Assembly: GCA_951802195.1 (NCBI GenBank)
Contig: OX637629.1
Location: forward strand, 1,054,001-1,118,000
Source: Tausonia pullulans
Taxonomy: Eukaryota > Basidiomycota > Tremellomycetes > Cystofilobasidiales > Mrakiaceae
Reading direction: 5' to 3'
Length of the DNA stretch: 64,000 bases
A model generated the notes under the pieces. That model had not been told where the DNA came from. It did no database searches and saw only the letters and a list, made by a program, of their open reading frames with translations. A program made the position numbers and the translations under genes. Below are positions 44,554 through 56,720 of this stretch, piece after piece (the first letter of the stretch is position 1; each line of letters starts with the position of its first letter).

Positions 44554-45971
44554 CTAGTGGTGCTCCTGTCCCATACCGGCGTCAAACGACTTGAGCTCAA
44601 CGTCCTGTGAAGCACGAGGGGCGGTGAGGGAGTCAGGGAGCGGGAGTGCGTCAGCGGAGGGCCACAAAGGTCGACTGGGTTAGCGTAAGTCGAGTTGAAG
44701 TAGACAACACACCTTGGCCTGCTCGGCAATCTCGGGGATAACCTCGGACCAGGGGTTGAAGTACTTGAGGGCGTCTATGATCGCGGGTCAAAAGAGAGGA
44801 GTACGGTTAGTTGGTCGATTGATAGGGTTGGGCGCGCGCGCTCTGAGATCGGTCGCCGCGGAACCGTCGCAACTCACAGCACTGTCCGCACTCGACGCAG
44901 CGGGTGACTTGCCCAGCACGAGCACTACATGGAGAGCAAGAATTAGCATGAAGCAACCTTACCATATCCTAGTCAAGAAGAGATGGCAAGGGCTACTCAC
45001 GTGTACCAGGTCAGGTCGTGCGAATCAATGGGCCATCCAGTGCAGCCGATGACGCGGGTGTCAATCTGACCAAGGACAGAGGGGGAGGATAACGAAGCCA
45101 TCAGGTGACTGACACAAAGACGAGGGCGGCCACAGAAAGAAAGGGAAGTTAAGCGAAGAGGGCAAGACGCTCGCTGCTGCCTGCCCTGCCGCCGTGCCGC
45201 CCAATCGCGCGACGCGCGCGCTCGAGATGGGACGGGCAGGGAGGGTCAAGCCGCTCGCTCCCAGGATCACGGCCCCTCGCGAAGATGCAACCTAGACGGC
45301 TGCGCTTGGGCAGGTGGAGCGAGCAAGCGGCAAAAGCGAGCGACTTGAGGAGTCCCAGAGAGACGAGCACGACGCGGTTGCAGCGGGGGGCAACGGGAGG
45401 GGGCAAAGCAAGGGAAGAGGGGGGGAAGGAAGGGGGAAGGAGACGGCGGCGGCGGCAGCGCGAAAAGACGACAGCAGCAGACGGACGGACCTGCGAGTTG
45501 ACGAGGATGGGGTCCTCAACGGTCGCAAGACGGTCAACCTGGATAGGCTTCTCATCGAAGACGTCGACGCCGGCCATGAGACCGAGGAGCTGGTAGCGCT
45601 CGAGACCGGTCGAATCAGAGTACGTCGAGGGAGTCTGATGCGCCGCGGGGCGAAGACGGGCGACGGAGAGCGAAGTTGGGCGAAGACGGGGGGATAAGGA
45701 ACCAGCAAGGGCGTCAGCGAGAAGCTCAGACCAGGCTTTGCACGACGAGAGAGGTACGCACTCCTCCGAGCTCAGTTCCGGGTCCCTGAAGGATGGGGGG
45801 CGCATTCTTGTGAACCTCGGAGAGGTACTCCTTGGTGAGGCCAAAGCCGAGGTACGAGCCAAGGCTTTGTCCGAGCTCCCAGCCCTGAGGCTTGCCAGAG
45901 GCGAACCGCTGAGAGAAAGGAGCGAGGCGGACAACGGCCCGGGAGGAGGAGGCGAGCCTGGAAGCGAGCAT
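44554..45971 (-). CDS. COX4: Cytochrome c oxidase subunit (yeast COX4, animal COX5B)
   Basis: Nuclear-encoded zinc-binding subunit of respiratory complex IV on the matrix side. The minus-strand start MLASRLASSSRAVVRLAPFS followed by QRFASGK is a classic matrix presequence. The mature part runs YLGFGLTKEYLSEVHKNAPP, GPGTELGG, then TPSTYSDSTGLERYQLLGL, VDVFDEKPIQVDRLATVEDP, TRVIGCTGWPIDSHDLTWYT and RAGQVTRCVECGQCYALKY. Zinc ligands are visible as GC(T)G and CVECGQC. The C-terminus is VELKSFDAGMGQEHH, ending in His-His like the yeast protein. Exons are small and spread over 1.4 kb; the last one is at about 44554-44606. It lies in tandem with the Num1-like gene, which is also on the minus strand. 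Confidence 0.93.
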
Positions 45972-46403
45972 GACGAAGGGCAGTAGTCGATGGTTGGAGG
46001 CTGACCTCCAACCAACGAAGCCGCCCTGCCCGCCGCCTTCAGCGATCAAGCACTGGAGCTGCAGAGGCCGAGCGGCCCAGCCGCGCCGCGCCGCACGCAC
46101 AGTCTCTCGCTTCTCTCCTCTCAGCAGTGCAAATGTCCTCCCAATCTCGGACGCTACCTCTTCACAAGACCCGAGCGGATATGATACGAGGATCTGCCAG
46201 TAGAAGAATGAGGATGAAGAACGAGTGATGACGGGCCTGAAGGAGAAGAGACAACGGTCGAGAGAGAAGAGCCTGAGGCGGCGATAAGAGATGAGATGGG
46301 AAAGAAAAATCTGACTAATTCTGAAATCCAAATAATGTAAAATGAGAATCGAGAAGGGTTTGCTGCTGTTGGCAAAACAAGACGCTGACCAGCGCGCTCG
46401 CGT
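45972..46403. other. Region between Num1-like 3' end and COX4 start
   Basis: 432 bp that must hold the Num1-like terminator and the COX4 promoter, both read on the minus strand. Open frames here have no support. Confidence 0.5.
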
Positions 46404-49400
46404 TCAAGCCGCCGACCTCTCTTTGCCTTTGTCCTTCCACTCCGGCTCCCCCCGGAGGCTCATCGAGATGCCACCAAGGTGCCTGTCAGAGACGGACGAC
46501 TTGCGAGAGCGAAGCGAACGGAACGACCACCCGGAGGGCGATACCGCTCGCTCTGGTAGGTCCAGCGCTGGGCCAGAAGTTTGTGACCTGGTTGAGAGAT
46601 GGCTCGACTGCTGCGAGGGCTGCGTTCGGGCACGGTTGTGGTTTGAGGGGGTCGAAATGGAAGGTGGGTGGTGGTGATGTTGATGGTGGTAGTGTCGTCG
46701 ACCGGCCAGACCTAGAGGGCGAGAAGTGTGAACTCTCGATTCTTAGGAGCGATTGTCAATAGTAACTTTTGACACTCACTGCCAATGTCGTGCGCCCCGT
46801 CGCAGCAGGCTCGAACGTTTTCCTATGTCCGTGTGATGGTGAATCAGTAAAAAGGTCGGTCTCAGTCCTGTCGAGCTCGGCATGCATGTAGACTCACCAG
46901 GCCTTCATAACCTTCAGCCTCGGCGTCGTCCTCGAAGTCCCGGTCGCTAATGTGCTCAAAATCGTACTCCGGGGATGCACCAGATAGGCCCTCTTTGAAC
47001 GACTTGGACGGCGACGAGAGCTGCGCATGCTCAGAGCTCTCGAGGTACTCGCGCGCCGCGGTCCCGCTCCGCTTGCTCATCGAGCCCTTGGAGTACGCGG
47101 ACGAAAGGGCCCATTGAGAGCGGCGCGCTTTAGGTGTCAGGCCAAGATTGAAGCTCGTGGTTGAGGTAGATTCGATGCTGCGAAGAGAGCGCGAACGCGT
47201 CGATCGTCCATTCGCCGAGCGACTGTTTCCGTTCGGCGTGATGGTGTCAAAAGGACCGGGACGGCTCTGCGAAGATCCGAGGGTACCTTCGGCCGGGTCA
47301 GGCCGGGCAAGGAGGTACGAGAGAGCCTGCCAGACGCGATGTTGACGTCAGTCTACAATTCAAGGCAGTTAATCCTTTAAGGGAGGATGCTATAAGTCAC
47401 TTACGCTGAGCCACATTTCGTGCCTATCCTTGGACCCCGCGGTAAACTTCATCTCGCGCTGGGGGGTCGCGACGATGATGCTGTGGTGGAAGATGCCAGG
47501 AGGCATGGGGTTGGGATCCTCCACCGAACGGACAGCCTCAATGAACGCTGCAAGAGGGAGTATACGAGAGTCAGCCATACAAGAAAGGAGCGAGCCATCG
47601 AAAGCGGGAGGAAGAGTGCGTACCGCTCTTTGCTGTCGACTCTTGGACGCCTGAAGACCCTGGGTCCGATGAGCTCCAGTAAAGAGTCTTAGTATATGGA
47701 TGGACCCAGAAGAAGCGGCGGTGCCGCTTGTCGGAGTGGCCCTTTCCCATGGCCTTGCGGGTATACTTGTAGAGGAATTCGCCGATCATGGTTTGGGTGA
47801 TGGCGAAGATTACCGAGGGATCGGTGGAGATGTTGGGGCCGCCGGAACCGAAATGCGCGCCCATGGCCTGGGATAGGCCAGGTCCGTCGTACTCACCATC
47901 GCTTGATCTGGACGACACGGTGGAGGGCTCCCGTGACCGATGCGATCGATGAGAGTGGATGGAGGCAGAGGATCCGATAACAATATCCGCCCGGCGTCTT
48001 ACGTTGGAACGAGCCTCGAGGGATCCAGTGGATTGGGCGCCAAACTCGGAGAGCGCCTTGGATGACTCGATCGACGACCAGCCACCCTCGCTCGAGGAAC
48101 GGAACTCGCTCGTTGATTGGATGGTGCGGATGACAGGGACGGTTGGTGGAGGCATGCTCTGGCTCGGGCTCCGAGCGCTCTCGAGAGGAGAGCCCAGTCT
48201 CGCACGCCCCACCGGGGTGACAGATCGAGTATAAAGATCCGCCGGAGGAGGGGAAAATGGGCGGGCAGGCGGAGGCGAGATCTTCTTGACTGGCAGTCCA
48301 ATGGGAGGCGGCATGTTTGGAGGGGGCGGACTGACGAAAGTAGGCATGGGCGTCCGAGCTATGGTAGACGTGGAAGGCGACGGGGAACTAGAGGATATAG
48401 TGTCTGTCGATGTAGACACGGTCTTTGCGTTTGAGGTGGCAGAGCGGCTGAGAGTCTCATCCCCCGATCCAGGAGCCGCAGCAGGCGGGAACATGCTCGG
48501 GCCTCCTGCGTCGTAACGGTAGAGGCCCATGTCCGAGAGGACGGGGGGAAGACCTTCGATGACCGCTCCAGCTGTGGTTGTCGATTCTGGAACGCGATCG
48601 ACGTAAATGATGCGGTCGACAGGAACCTCTACAATCCGCTCGACGATCCGCTCGACCTCCCGATCGACAGGAACCTCGACGAGCTTCTCCACCTCCCTGT
48701 CGACGTGGACGATGCGGTCGACGGGAACCTCTACAACCCGCTCGACGATCCGCTCGACCTCCCGATCGACAGGAACCTCGACTAGCTTCTCCACCTCCCT
48801 GTCGACGTGGACGATGCGGTCGACGGGAACCTCTACGATCCGCTCGACGATCCGCTCGACCTCCCGATCGACAGGAACCTCGACGAGCTTCTCCACCTCC
48901 CTGTCGACGTGGACGATGCGGTCGACGGGAACCTCTACGATCCGCTCGACGATCCGCTCGACCTCCCGATCGACAGGAACCTCGACTAGCTTCTCCACCT
49001 CCCTGTCGACGTGGACGATGCGGTCGACGGGAACCTCTACAATCCGCTCGACGATCCGCTCGACCTCCCGATCGACAGGAACCTCTACGATCCGCTCGAC
49101 GATCCGCTCGACCTCCCGATCGACAGGAACCTCGACGAGCTTCTCCACCTCCCTGTCGACGTGGACGATGCGGTCGACGGGAACCTCTACAATCCGCTCG
49201 ACGATCCGCTCGACCTCCCGATCGACAGGAACCTCGACGAGCTTCTCCACCTCCCTGTCGACGTGGACGATGCGGTCGACGGGAACCTCTACAATCCGCT
49301 CGACGATCCGCTCAACCTCCCGATCGACAGGAACCTCTACGATCCGCTCGACGATCCGCTCGACCTCCCGATCGACAGGAACCTCGACTAGCTTCTCCAC

Positions 49401-52400
49401 CTCCCTGTCGACGTGGACGATGCGGTCGACGGGAACCTCTACAATCCGCTCGACGATCCGCTCGACCTCCCGATCGACAGGAACCTCGACGAGCTTCTCC
49501 ACCTCCCTGTCGACGTGGACGATGCGGTCGACGGGAACCTCTACAATCCGCTCGACGATCCGCTCGACCTCCCGATCGACAGGAACCTCTACGATCCGCT
49601 CGACGATCCGCTCGACCTCCCGATCGACAGGAACCTCGACGAGCTTCTCCACCTCCCTGTCGACGTGGACGATGCGGTCGACGGGAACCTCTACGATCCG
49701 CTCGACGATCCGCTCGACCTCCCGATCGACAGGAACCTCGACGAGCTTCTCCACCTCCCTGTCGACGTGGACGATGCGGTCGACGGGAACCTCTACAATC
49801 CGCTCGACGATCCGCTCGACCTCCCGATCGACAGGAACCTCTACGATCCGCTCGACGATCCGCTCGACCTCCCGATCGACAGGAACCTCGACGAGCTTCT
49901 CCACCTCCCTGTCGACGTGGACGATGCGGTCGACGGGAACCTCTACGATCCGCTCGACGATCCGCTCAACCTCCCGATCGACGTAGACGATCTTCTCCAC
50001 TTCGCGGACTGCTGACTCCTGAGGATGTCGAGAAGAGGAAATCGTCCGATCGCGCGTCATTCCGGAGGGGGAGGGCTTGACACCAGCCCGAAGGTACGTG
50101 GAGGCGCGGATGCTGCCGCCGCTACTGGAGCCACCATCACTCGAGTCCTCAGCCATCGAATGGAAAGTGTCAGTGCTTGAGTCCTCGACCATGGAGTGGA
50201 AGTCGGTAATTGAGCCGGAGGAGCTGAAGCCAGAGCGCGGTACGTTCTTAGGCGAAGTATCTCTGGAAGCCGATGCTACACTCTCTCGAGCATCGTCGAA
50301 GTCGCCCTCAGTCTCCGTCTCGGTAGTGTCGTCCTCATCGGAGGAGAAATCATTTCGACCGGTGGACTCAATGGCTCGAGGGGTTGTGGCGAGAGTGAGA
50401 CCCGGGGACCGTAGGGACTCCGGGAAGGATGAGCCTCGAGGGGTGGAAGGGCCGACGGTGATCGCTCCTCCGGTTTGAGACACGGGAAGGTCCGTTGCAA
50501 GCGCGGCGTCAAGCACAAGCTTGGAGGGACTTGGTCCCAGTTCAACAAGGGCATTCGAAGACGGCTGGCATTGGATGAAGGACTCTCCGCCGAGTTCGTT
50601 GGCGAGAGCAGCGGCCGGGCCGACGAAGCTGAGAGGACGCGAAGCGAGACTCGCCTTATCCGTTGGATCGAGCTCGCTGTCATTCTTGGTAGGAAAAGAC
50701 CCCTCAAGAGGGCGGAGGTTGAGCGAGGAGCGCGAGGCGAATGCTGGATCCATAACCGGCGAAGCTGATGGTCGAGAGAGGGCGCTGTCCCGGGAGGGGG
50801 AGAGATCCGCCGGAGGGAGGCCACGATGCGCGAGAGGGGAAGGCGACCTGCTTCGATCTTGTTCTCCGTTGTCCGAGATAACCCGAGACGTAACGTCCGG
50901 AGAGTTGGGGGAGATTGGAGCTCTAGCGAGAGCCTCGGCGAGAAGGGGTCGTAGCCGTCCGCCTCGGTTCGATGCGGTACCTCCTCGACTGCCCCTGCCT
51001 CCACGACGACCCCGGGATCCGGTCGCCACAGTGGGGGCACGGCCAAACTCGTCAACCCAAGCGCCTTCCTCCTTCTCGGCTAGGAGCGCCTCCACCTCCT
51101 TGCGAGCCGCTTTGAGCTGAGAGCGCAAGTCGCCGATTTCTCCCTCTTCCGAAGTGTCGATCCCGGGAAGAGCAAGGTTGCCAGACTTGGAAGGCGAGTT
51201 GGAAGGAGAGTCGGAGTAGTCGCTAACGCGCGACGGGACTCTCGGATCAGCCAAGGCTCTGTCCCAAACGTACACAGGGTTCGGAGGCTCACCTGCCAAA
51301 GCCGGGGCTAAGAATCTGGCCGCCGAGGTCGTAACCGGGGCCACGCCGCCGGGTGCTGCCGCCTCCACCACCACCGAGGCCAAACTCATCGACCTCTCCC
51401 TCGTCGCCGCCGCCTCTGCCCTCGCCCCATCTCCGACCGGGCGTGGCAAGTGCAGTTCCAAATCGGCGTTCGCCTGGGGTCTTCCGTGTGCTTCCGGGCG
51501 TAGCGACGGCTGCGCGGCTCGCTGCCTTCTGAGCTTTCTCCACGAGGGTCTGTAGGTCTGACTTGTCTCGTTGGAGACCGGCTGTCGTCTTGCGCATCTG
51601 AGCCATGTCAGCCTCATGTTTGGTCTTCTGCACCTCGATGAGGGAAGCGAGACGATCGGTCTCGTTCTTGTGCGTCTCGGACGTGGTCAAGGCAGTTGCG
51701 TGAGACTTGGCAAGCCGCTTGAGTTCAGCCTCGGTCTTGTTGTGGCTCGCGACGGCGTTGACGAGCTGCGTCTTGAGATCTTGTAGGTGCACCTCGAGGT
51801 TCCAATTCTCCTCCTTGTATCGCTCTGCTCGAAAGGATGAGGAGAGTGAGTCTCGCTCGATTTGGCTTGCAAGGCGGAGCGGGTCGTCGCTATAAACTCA
51901 CCTCCAATGCCCTCCAGCGAACGAACGAGCTCCCGCATGCTCTCCTCCCTCGTTTGACCATCCTGAACGTCACGTGAGAGGTCCTCGATGGCTTTGTCCC
52001 GCTCGGCGAGGAGCGTTTGGAGCCTTCTGACCTCAATGAGGAGCGATTGTCCAATCTCGGTGGCGAACTCAATGTCGTTAGCTCGGTGGGCCGTGTTGCG
52101 CGACCGACGGTTTTGAGACGCCGACGACTCATGGCCGACGAGATCCGGGTGACTCGAGCGGAGCTGATGGGCGGAATTGAGCGACATCGCGCTGTCGGAG
52201 TTCGGCAGGGCTGAAGCCTCCGGAGTCGTAGACCCTGCCTAAAATGAGGGAGTGAGAGAAGCACGCTTCAGTTTGTCCACTTAGGAACGCAAAGCGAGAG
52301 CCAAGGAGAGGAAGGAGACTAACCTGACCGGGACCGCGCTCCCAGAGGACCTCATTCTCCTTCTCCCAGCCTCCAACAGCTTCCCCCAGTGCCATAAGCT

Positions 52401-53441
52401 TTGACCGAGTCTCCTCGCCCAGCTCCTCGCCGTCGCTGTCGGCTCCGTTGATTGCGCGAGAAGACCTAGCCTCCACCTCGGAGAGCTCTCGCACGCGTGC
52501 CTCCAGTTCGGACTGTTGAGCGAGGATCTGTTGACCGAGAAGGCCGGCACGCTGAAGCTCGGCTTGCTTCATCTTGATGAGTGACTCGAGCTGGTCTCGC
52601 AAAGCATGAGGAAAAGAGACAGCGGTGCCATAGAGGTATCAGCGGGCGGAGCTTCATTGCGTGAAAGGGACAATAGCTAGTCTCAGACCGGAGCAGGGGG
52701 GGACACGCGGGGGCGAGAGCCCTTACCGCGACGGTCCTGAGTATCGCCTGAGAAGCAAGCTACCTCTGCTGGGCCTCTTCACAGCAGCCTTCATTCACTG
52801 CGAGGCCGGCACTTGTGTATGGAAAATCTAGGGCACGTCCGAGTCCGGGACTCACCTGAGCTCGCATCGCGCCCGCCGATCCGGGCTTGGGCCCCTTGGC
52901 GGGGCCATTCACGGTGTCGGCTGTTTGGACGTCTGCGTCGCTCATGTTGTCCTGAGCTAGCCCGAGGCTGGACGGGTTGGTGTGCTTGGAGATACCAGAA
53001 GGGGTCGGAGAAGCCTGGGGCGGGCCTCGTCGGGTGTTGGAAACGGAAGAAGAGGAAGTAGAGGTTCGTTTATCAGGTGGAGGAGCGGCTGCGGCGAAAG
53101 GGTCGTCCTCTGGGATGTGGCAAGAATTCGAAGGGAGACGAAACAGACGGCACGGGAAGGGAAAGGGGCAACCGAAACGCACAAAGGCAGGTCATGGAGG
53201 AGGGAAGAAGAGGAGGAGGAAGGAGAGGTTAGTATAAGCGACGAGGCGCGACTATGGACGACGGAGAGAGGGGGGATGATGGCTGGCTGCTGAACTGACT
53301 AAGGTTCATATCAGTGACTCTGGCGGCGTTCGAAAGCGCCAGGGTAAAGGAAGGGGATCCAATAAGCGACCCTGGGATGCTAGTCGGGGCGATGGCTTGT
53401 GGTGAGGGGTGGGGAATCGATGGGATTTGGTGAGAAGGCAA
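46404..53441 (-). CDS. NUM1: Num1/ApsA-like cortical PH-domain protein with long internal repeats
   Basis: Cell-cortex protein that anchors dynein (nuclear migration) and tethers mitochondria to the plasma membrane. The probable start is MPSHQIPSIPHPSPQAIAPT (53441). The N-terminal third is coiled coil (LESLIKMKQAELQRAGLLGQ, FATEIGQSLLIEVRRLQTLL, LASLIEVQKTKHEADMAQMR), the Num1 membrane and organelle-binding type of region. A Ser/Pro-rich disordered stretch follows, then a 1.4-kb repeat of REVERIVERIVEVPVD and RIVHVDREVEKLVEVPVD units, more disorder, and the C-terminal PH domain. The PH domain has SVIFAITQTMIGEFLYKYTR, HRRFFWVHPYTKTLYWSS, FIEAVRSVEDPNPMPPGIFH, IIVATPQREMKFTAGSKDR and HEMWLSALSYLL, the signature of the Num1 phosphoinositide-binding domain. 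The tail is Ser/Arg-rich and ends GKERSAA. Around 2,000 residues. The first exon is the least certain part. Confidence 0.88.
48598..50008 (-). repeat. In-gene tandem repeat of the Num1-like protein (48-bp and 54-bp units)
   Basis: Two unit types alternate: B encodes VDREVERIVERIVEVP (48 bp) and A encodes VDRIVHVDREVEKLVEVP (54 bp). Eleven A units are seen. Through most of the array the order is A-B-B-A-B, a higher-order period of about 252 bp repeated four times, and then simple A-B at the 48.6-48.95 kb end. Copies are almost identical at DNA level, with rare single changes such as CTCGACGAG/CTCGACTAG and CTCGACCTC/CTCAACCTC. This points to recent expansion or gene conversion. Confidence 0.95.
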
Positions 53442-53622
53442 CTGGGAAGAGGGAACAACCCGCGTCGCCCGCGTGCGTGATTTGTTGACCGAGGCGCGTC
53501 GTTACCGCTCGCTCGTCCGTCCCGTCCCCTCTCACCTAACGACGACGACGAACGAGTATCACCGCATCGGCCTCCATCTCTGCTCTCATCCTTCATCCCA
53601 TCCACATCTATCAACGCTAAAC
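53442..53622. promoter_or_regulatory. Divergent promoter region, Num1-like / NNF1
   Basis: Only 181 bp separate the two proposed start codons. CT-rich sequence (CATCCTTCATCCCATCCACA at about 53588) precedes the NNF1 start. Confidence 0.5.
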
Positions 53623-54707
53623 ATGGATCACATTAACCCGAGGCCTCCTCCTCTGTCGCCGCCACAAGCGCCAGCCGTCGGGCCCGTCGGCGGCATACCC
53701 CAGCCACAGCCCATCCCGGAAGCACCCCAGGACTTTGCGAGGCGATACGCCGCCCTCGCCGGCGCACTCGAGGTTGCCGTCCGCAAGGGTTCAAATAAAC
53801 TTACGTGAGATGGCCTCTCGTTCCGGGCGCTCCCGCTCTCCACCCCCTTGTCTGAAGCCTCTGCGACGCGAGCCAGCTACGAGGACTTCCAGCTCGCATT
53901 GCCGCTCCAATGCGCTCTGAACCCGAACGAGGCAAGGGATGCATGGATCCAGACGGGGGAAGAGCTTCGAATGCGAGTGCTGGTCAGTACAACTTCTCGT
54001 CCCCCGCCCGCGCTCTCTTCCCTCACGCGTTGTTGTCGCCGCCGACTGGCTGGCTCTACAGGCCGTCGCACACCAGAAGCTGGACGAGGCGAGGACGGCC
54101 GAGGGCCTGCGTGCTGTACAACAAGCCGTCCAGCACGCTAAAGAGCGCGCCCTCGCCGGAGACGGCACAATCCGAGGGGACGAATGGGTGTACGTCACGT
54201 GTGGACGGGCTGCCAGTTGGCCATCCGCTGTGATCCTCGTTGACCGTTAATTGTTCTATCCGGACAGGCACACAAACAACCTCACACCTGCTGCCATCTC
54301 GGCAACGTACAACCTGCCGGTCTATGACTCTGAATTCACACGTCTTCAAGAGGAGCTCAGCGTGGTGAGAATGGCCAATCAGACTGCTACTCCTTCTCCA
54401 GCTGATCGCTGACATGGTGGATCGTCGCCCTCACCCATTGTAGCTCTCTACTGACATTGCAGCGCTGTCGGGGACTCTTCGCTTCTCCGAGGCCCAGAGA
54501 GTCGCTCTCGAGTCCCAGTATCAGACGGAGCTGTCCGACCTGGACAAGGTCCGTAGCCGCTCCATGGCGACCAGGCAGGCCCATAACACGGTCTCTGTTG
54601 ACCAATCTTTCGTATGGCAGGCGATCGCTGGCCTGCAAGTCCTCCCGGTGGACGAGATGACACTCTGGATGGAGAGCACTCTGTCGAAAGATGCCTCGAA
54701 ACCTTGA
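53623..54707 (+). CDS. NNF1: Kinetochore protein Nnf1 (MIND/Mis12 complex)
   Basis: Subunit of the Mis12 complex that links inner kinetochore to Ndc80. Six exons (53623-53804, 53877-53982, 54062-54189, 54268-54364, 54444-54548, 54621-54707) join to exactly 234 codons plus stop. After a Pro-rich N-terminus (MDHINPRPPPLSPPQAPAVG) come FARRYAALAGALEVAVRKGS with NKLTYEDFQLALPLQ, corresponding to the RyxALxxxxxxxL-xkLsyexFaxcFP signature of Nnf1/PMF1. Then WIQTGEELRMRVLAVAHQKL, RAVQQAVQHAKERAL, TPAAISATYNLPVYDSEFTR and a long heptad-type helix (LQEELSVLSTDIAALSGTLR; LESQYQTELSDLDKAIAGLQ) follow. Length fits the family (about 200-250). Recognised from pattern rather than from high identity. Confidence 0.72.
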
Positions 54708-54916
54708 AGGGGTGTGGCGGTGTGTGATGTTAACGACTGCGACGACTCTATTCATGAAACCTGCATTTCCTCTTACCTTTCATTGCTCCAGGGTGAGATC
54801 AGGACCAGAGTCGAGGTTATCAAAGGGATAATCGCTCAGGAGGAAGATGGAGGCGTACCACCGCTCGCGCCACCCGTCCGAGCGAATCAAATCAAAAATC
54901 TAGCTTCTTGGGAACT

Positions 54917-55250
54917 CTGTTAAGATTGGTCCAAGATTCGAGGGCTAGAAAGGCTAGGTTGGGTGAGGAGGTGATTGTTGGCAACGGGGTGGACTGAGAG
55001 CAGCGAGTGATGGAGTGAAACTGAAGGCAGTGGTGTGAGGTGACACGAGCTCGCCTCAAGGTCTTGGGCAAGTTTGTCGGGTCCAAATGATAGTCAGAGT
55101 GCAGAGCAATATCTACGATGAAATGAGCGTTTTATGGACGAGTGGTGAGAACAAGGGAGTGATGAGAATAAGGAAGTGATGAGAAAGTGTAGAAATCAAA
55201 GAGTGTGGGACAGATGAGGCAACAAAGGGATAAAGGAATGGGAATGCTGA
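54917..55250 (+). repeat. LTR-like dispersed repeat, copy 1 (left arm of an inverted pair)
   Basis: Begins TGTTAAGATTGGTCC and runs rightward. It shares with copy 2 (opposite strand) the blocks around GGTCTTGGGCA, ATGATAGTCAGAGTG and GATGAAATGAGCGTTTTATG. The inner end near 55250 is approximate. No coding content. Confidence 0.65.
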
Positions 55251-55259
55251 TCAAGCAAG

Positions 55260-55619
55260 GGAAAGGCTATTGGCGCCGCGTTGGCCAGGCGCAGGGTCGA
55301 GGTAGCCATGTCAGGATCTCGCGGACTTGCCACCTCGGCTCCTCGTCTGTGTAGCATCGCCCTTAATTGCTCAGCTTCCATATTTTTAGCCTTTCTTCAG
55401 CCACACTGTCACACACTCTTTGTTTTCTCACCCTTAGCCCATAAGACACTCAGTTCATCGTACGTTTTGTTCTACACTCTGACTACCATTTGGATTCGAA
55501 GAACCTGCCCAAGACCTCGAAGCGAGCCTGTGTCACTGCCATCACTTCAGTCTACTACTCCACCTACGCCCCCTACCCCACGTCATCTTTAGCCCTTGAC
55601 CCTTGGGCCAATCCTAACA
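55260..55619 (-). repeat. LTR-like dispersed repeat, copy 2 (right arm of an inverted pair)
   Basis: Read on the minus strand it begins TGTTAGGATTGGCCC and repeats the order of blocks seen in copy 1, so the two lie in inverted orientation with a short unmatched centre. Its outer end abuts the Gypsy protease region. Either this is an LTR of the broken Gypsy element next to it or an unrelated solo LTR. Confidence 0.65.
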
Positions 55620-56503
55620 GAGGACTTGAACTGGAATCTGAGCGAGGACGAGGGCTTGGGCGAGAACGAGGGCTTGGGCGAGGACGAGGGCTTGGGCGAG
55701 GGCGAGGGCGAGAGCGGGGATGACGAAACGGTGTGAGGAGTAGGTGAAGGGGCTTGACTGAGGGGTTTGGCTATGGTGGGGGTTTCTCGTGAGAGGCAGG
55801 AGCTCCGGCAGTACTGCGAGTCGAAAACGAGGTGATGCGCTGGCCAGTCGATCGAGGGATTGTGTCGTTTGAGCCAGGGGATACCGAGGATGATCGGATA
55901 GCGACCAAGGGAGGTGACGTCGAAAGAGAGAGATTCGGTGTGTCGATGTCTAGAGATGGTGAGGGCCAGTGGAGAGGTATGATGCGTGACGGCTCCCGAT
56001 GCGATCGGGCGGCCGTCAACGACCTCGAGGGCGCGAGGGGCGTTCTTTACCACGAGTGGAACCGAGTGCTTATCGACGAGGGACGAGTCGATGAAGTTGA
56101 TGTGGCACCGCTGTCGAGCAGTGCGTATGTGTCGAAGGAGGTGGATCCGAAGGCGATGGAGAGGGGTAGGACGACGTGATCTTCCTCATGAAAGGAAGCC
56201 GTGGGGATGTCGTCGGTGGAAAGGCAATGGAATGGGTTGGAGGGTAGTGGAAAACGATCGACCGGTGAGAGCATGGGAGGACTGTGAGCCGATATCTGGG
56301 TGTGGATGGACAAAGAGTAAAGAGGGGTCCAGAAATATTGTCGAAAAGCGAGGGGCCGTTGGCAGACGAAGGCGAACCCGTCGGGTCGGACGGGTCGGCT
56401 AGTCACACCGAGTCTTGATCGTTGATATTCTCCTTGATGGTGGCTGAACGAGGGACGTCATTGGCGGTATTGGTGGCCGAGATAGCCGAGATATTGAAGA
56501 ATC

Positions 56504-56720
56504 TGTTGAAGGTCAAGGTTCGCCCCTGGGGTCCAATGTGGATGCAAGCTTACATTATATAGCTACTCGACTCTGCCCGCTTATATAGGTTTTACCTAGT
56601 GGCGTAGAGAGTGCTAGAAATGTGAGGAGAGATGGATGACTAATCGGATGACTGACTAAGCAGGAGAAAAGAGATGGAAGTTTCTGGACCATAGGTCTCC
56701 GCGAGTCGCTCCTTCCAACA
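56504..56720 (-). repeat. Copia 3' LTR
   Basis: 217 bp, direct repeat of 61099-61315, TG...CA ends extended to TGTTG/CAACA. Contains a TATATAG-like segment at about 56555 and a TTATATAGG at about 56581 in plus-strand reading. Confidence 0.95.

Noticed and set aside
48607-49986. 459-codon plus-strand open frame rich in Ser/Thr/Arg
   Set aside because: It is the antisense of the Num1-like repeat; the minus-strand frame continues into conserved coiled-coil and PH-domain sequence on both sides, the plus-strand frame does not.
48598-50008. Regular repeats considered as CRISPR or satellite DNA
   Set aside because: There are no unique spacers, units are multiples of three bases and encode a continuous protein; it is an in-gene tandem repeat.
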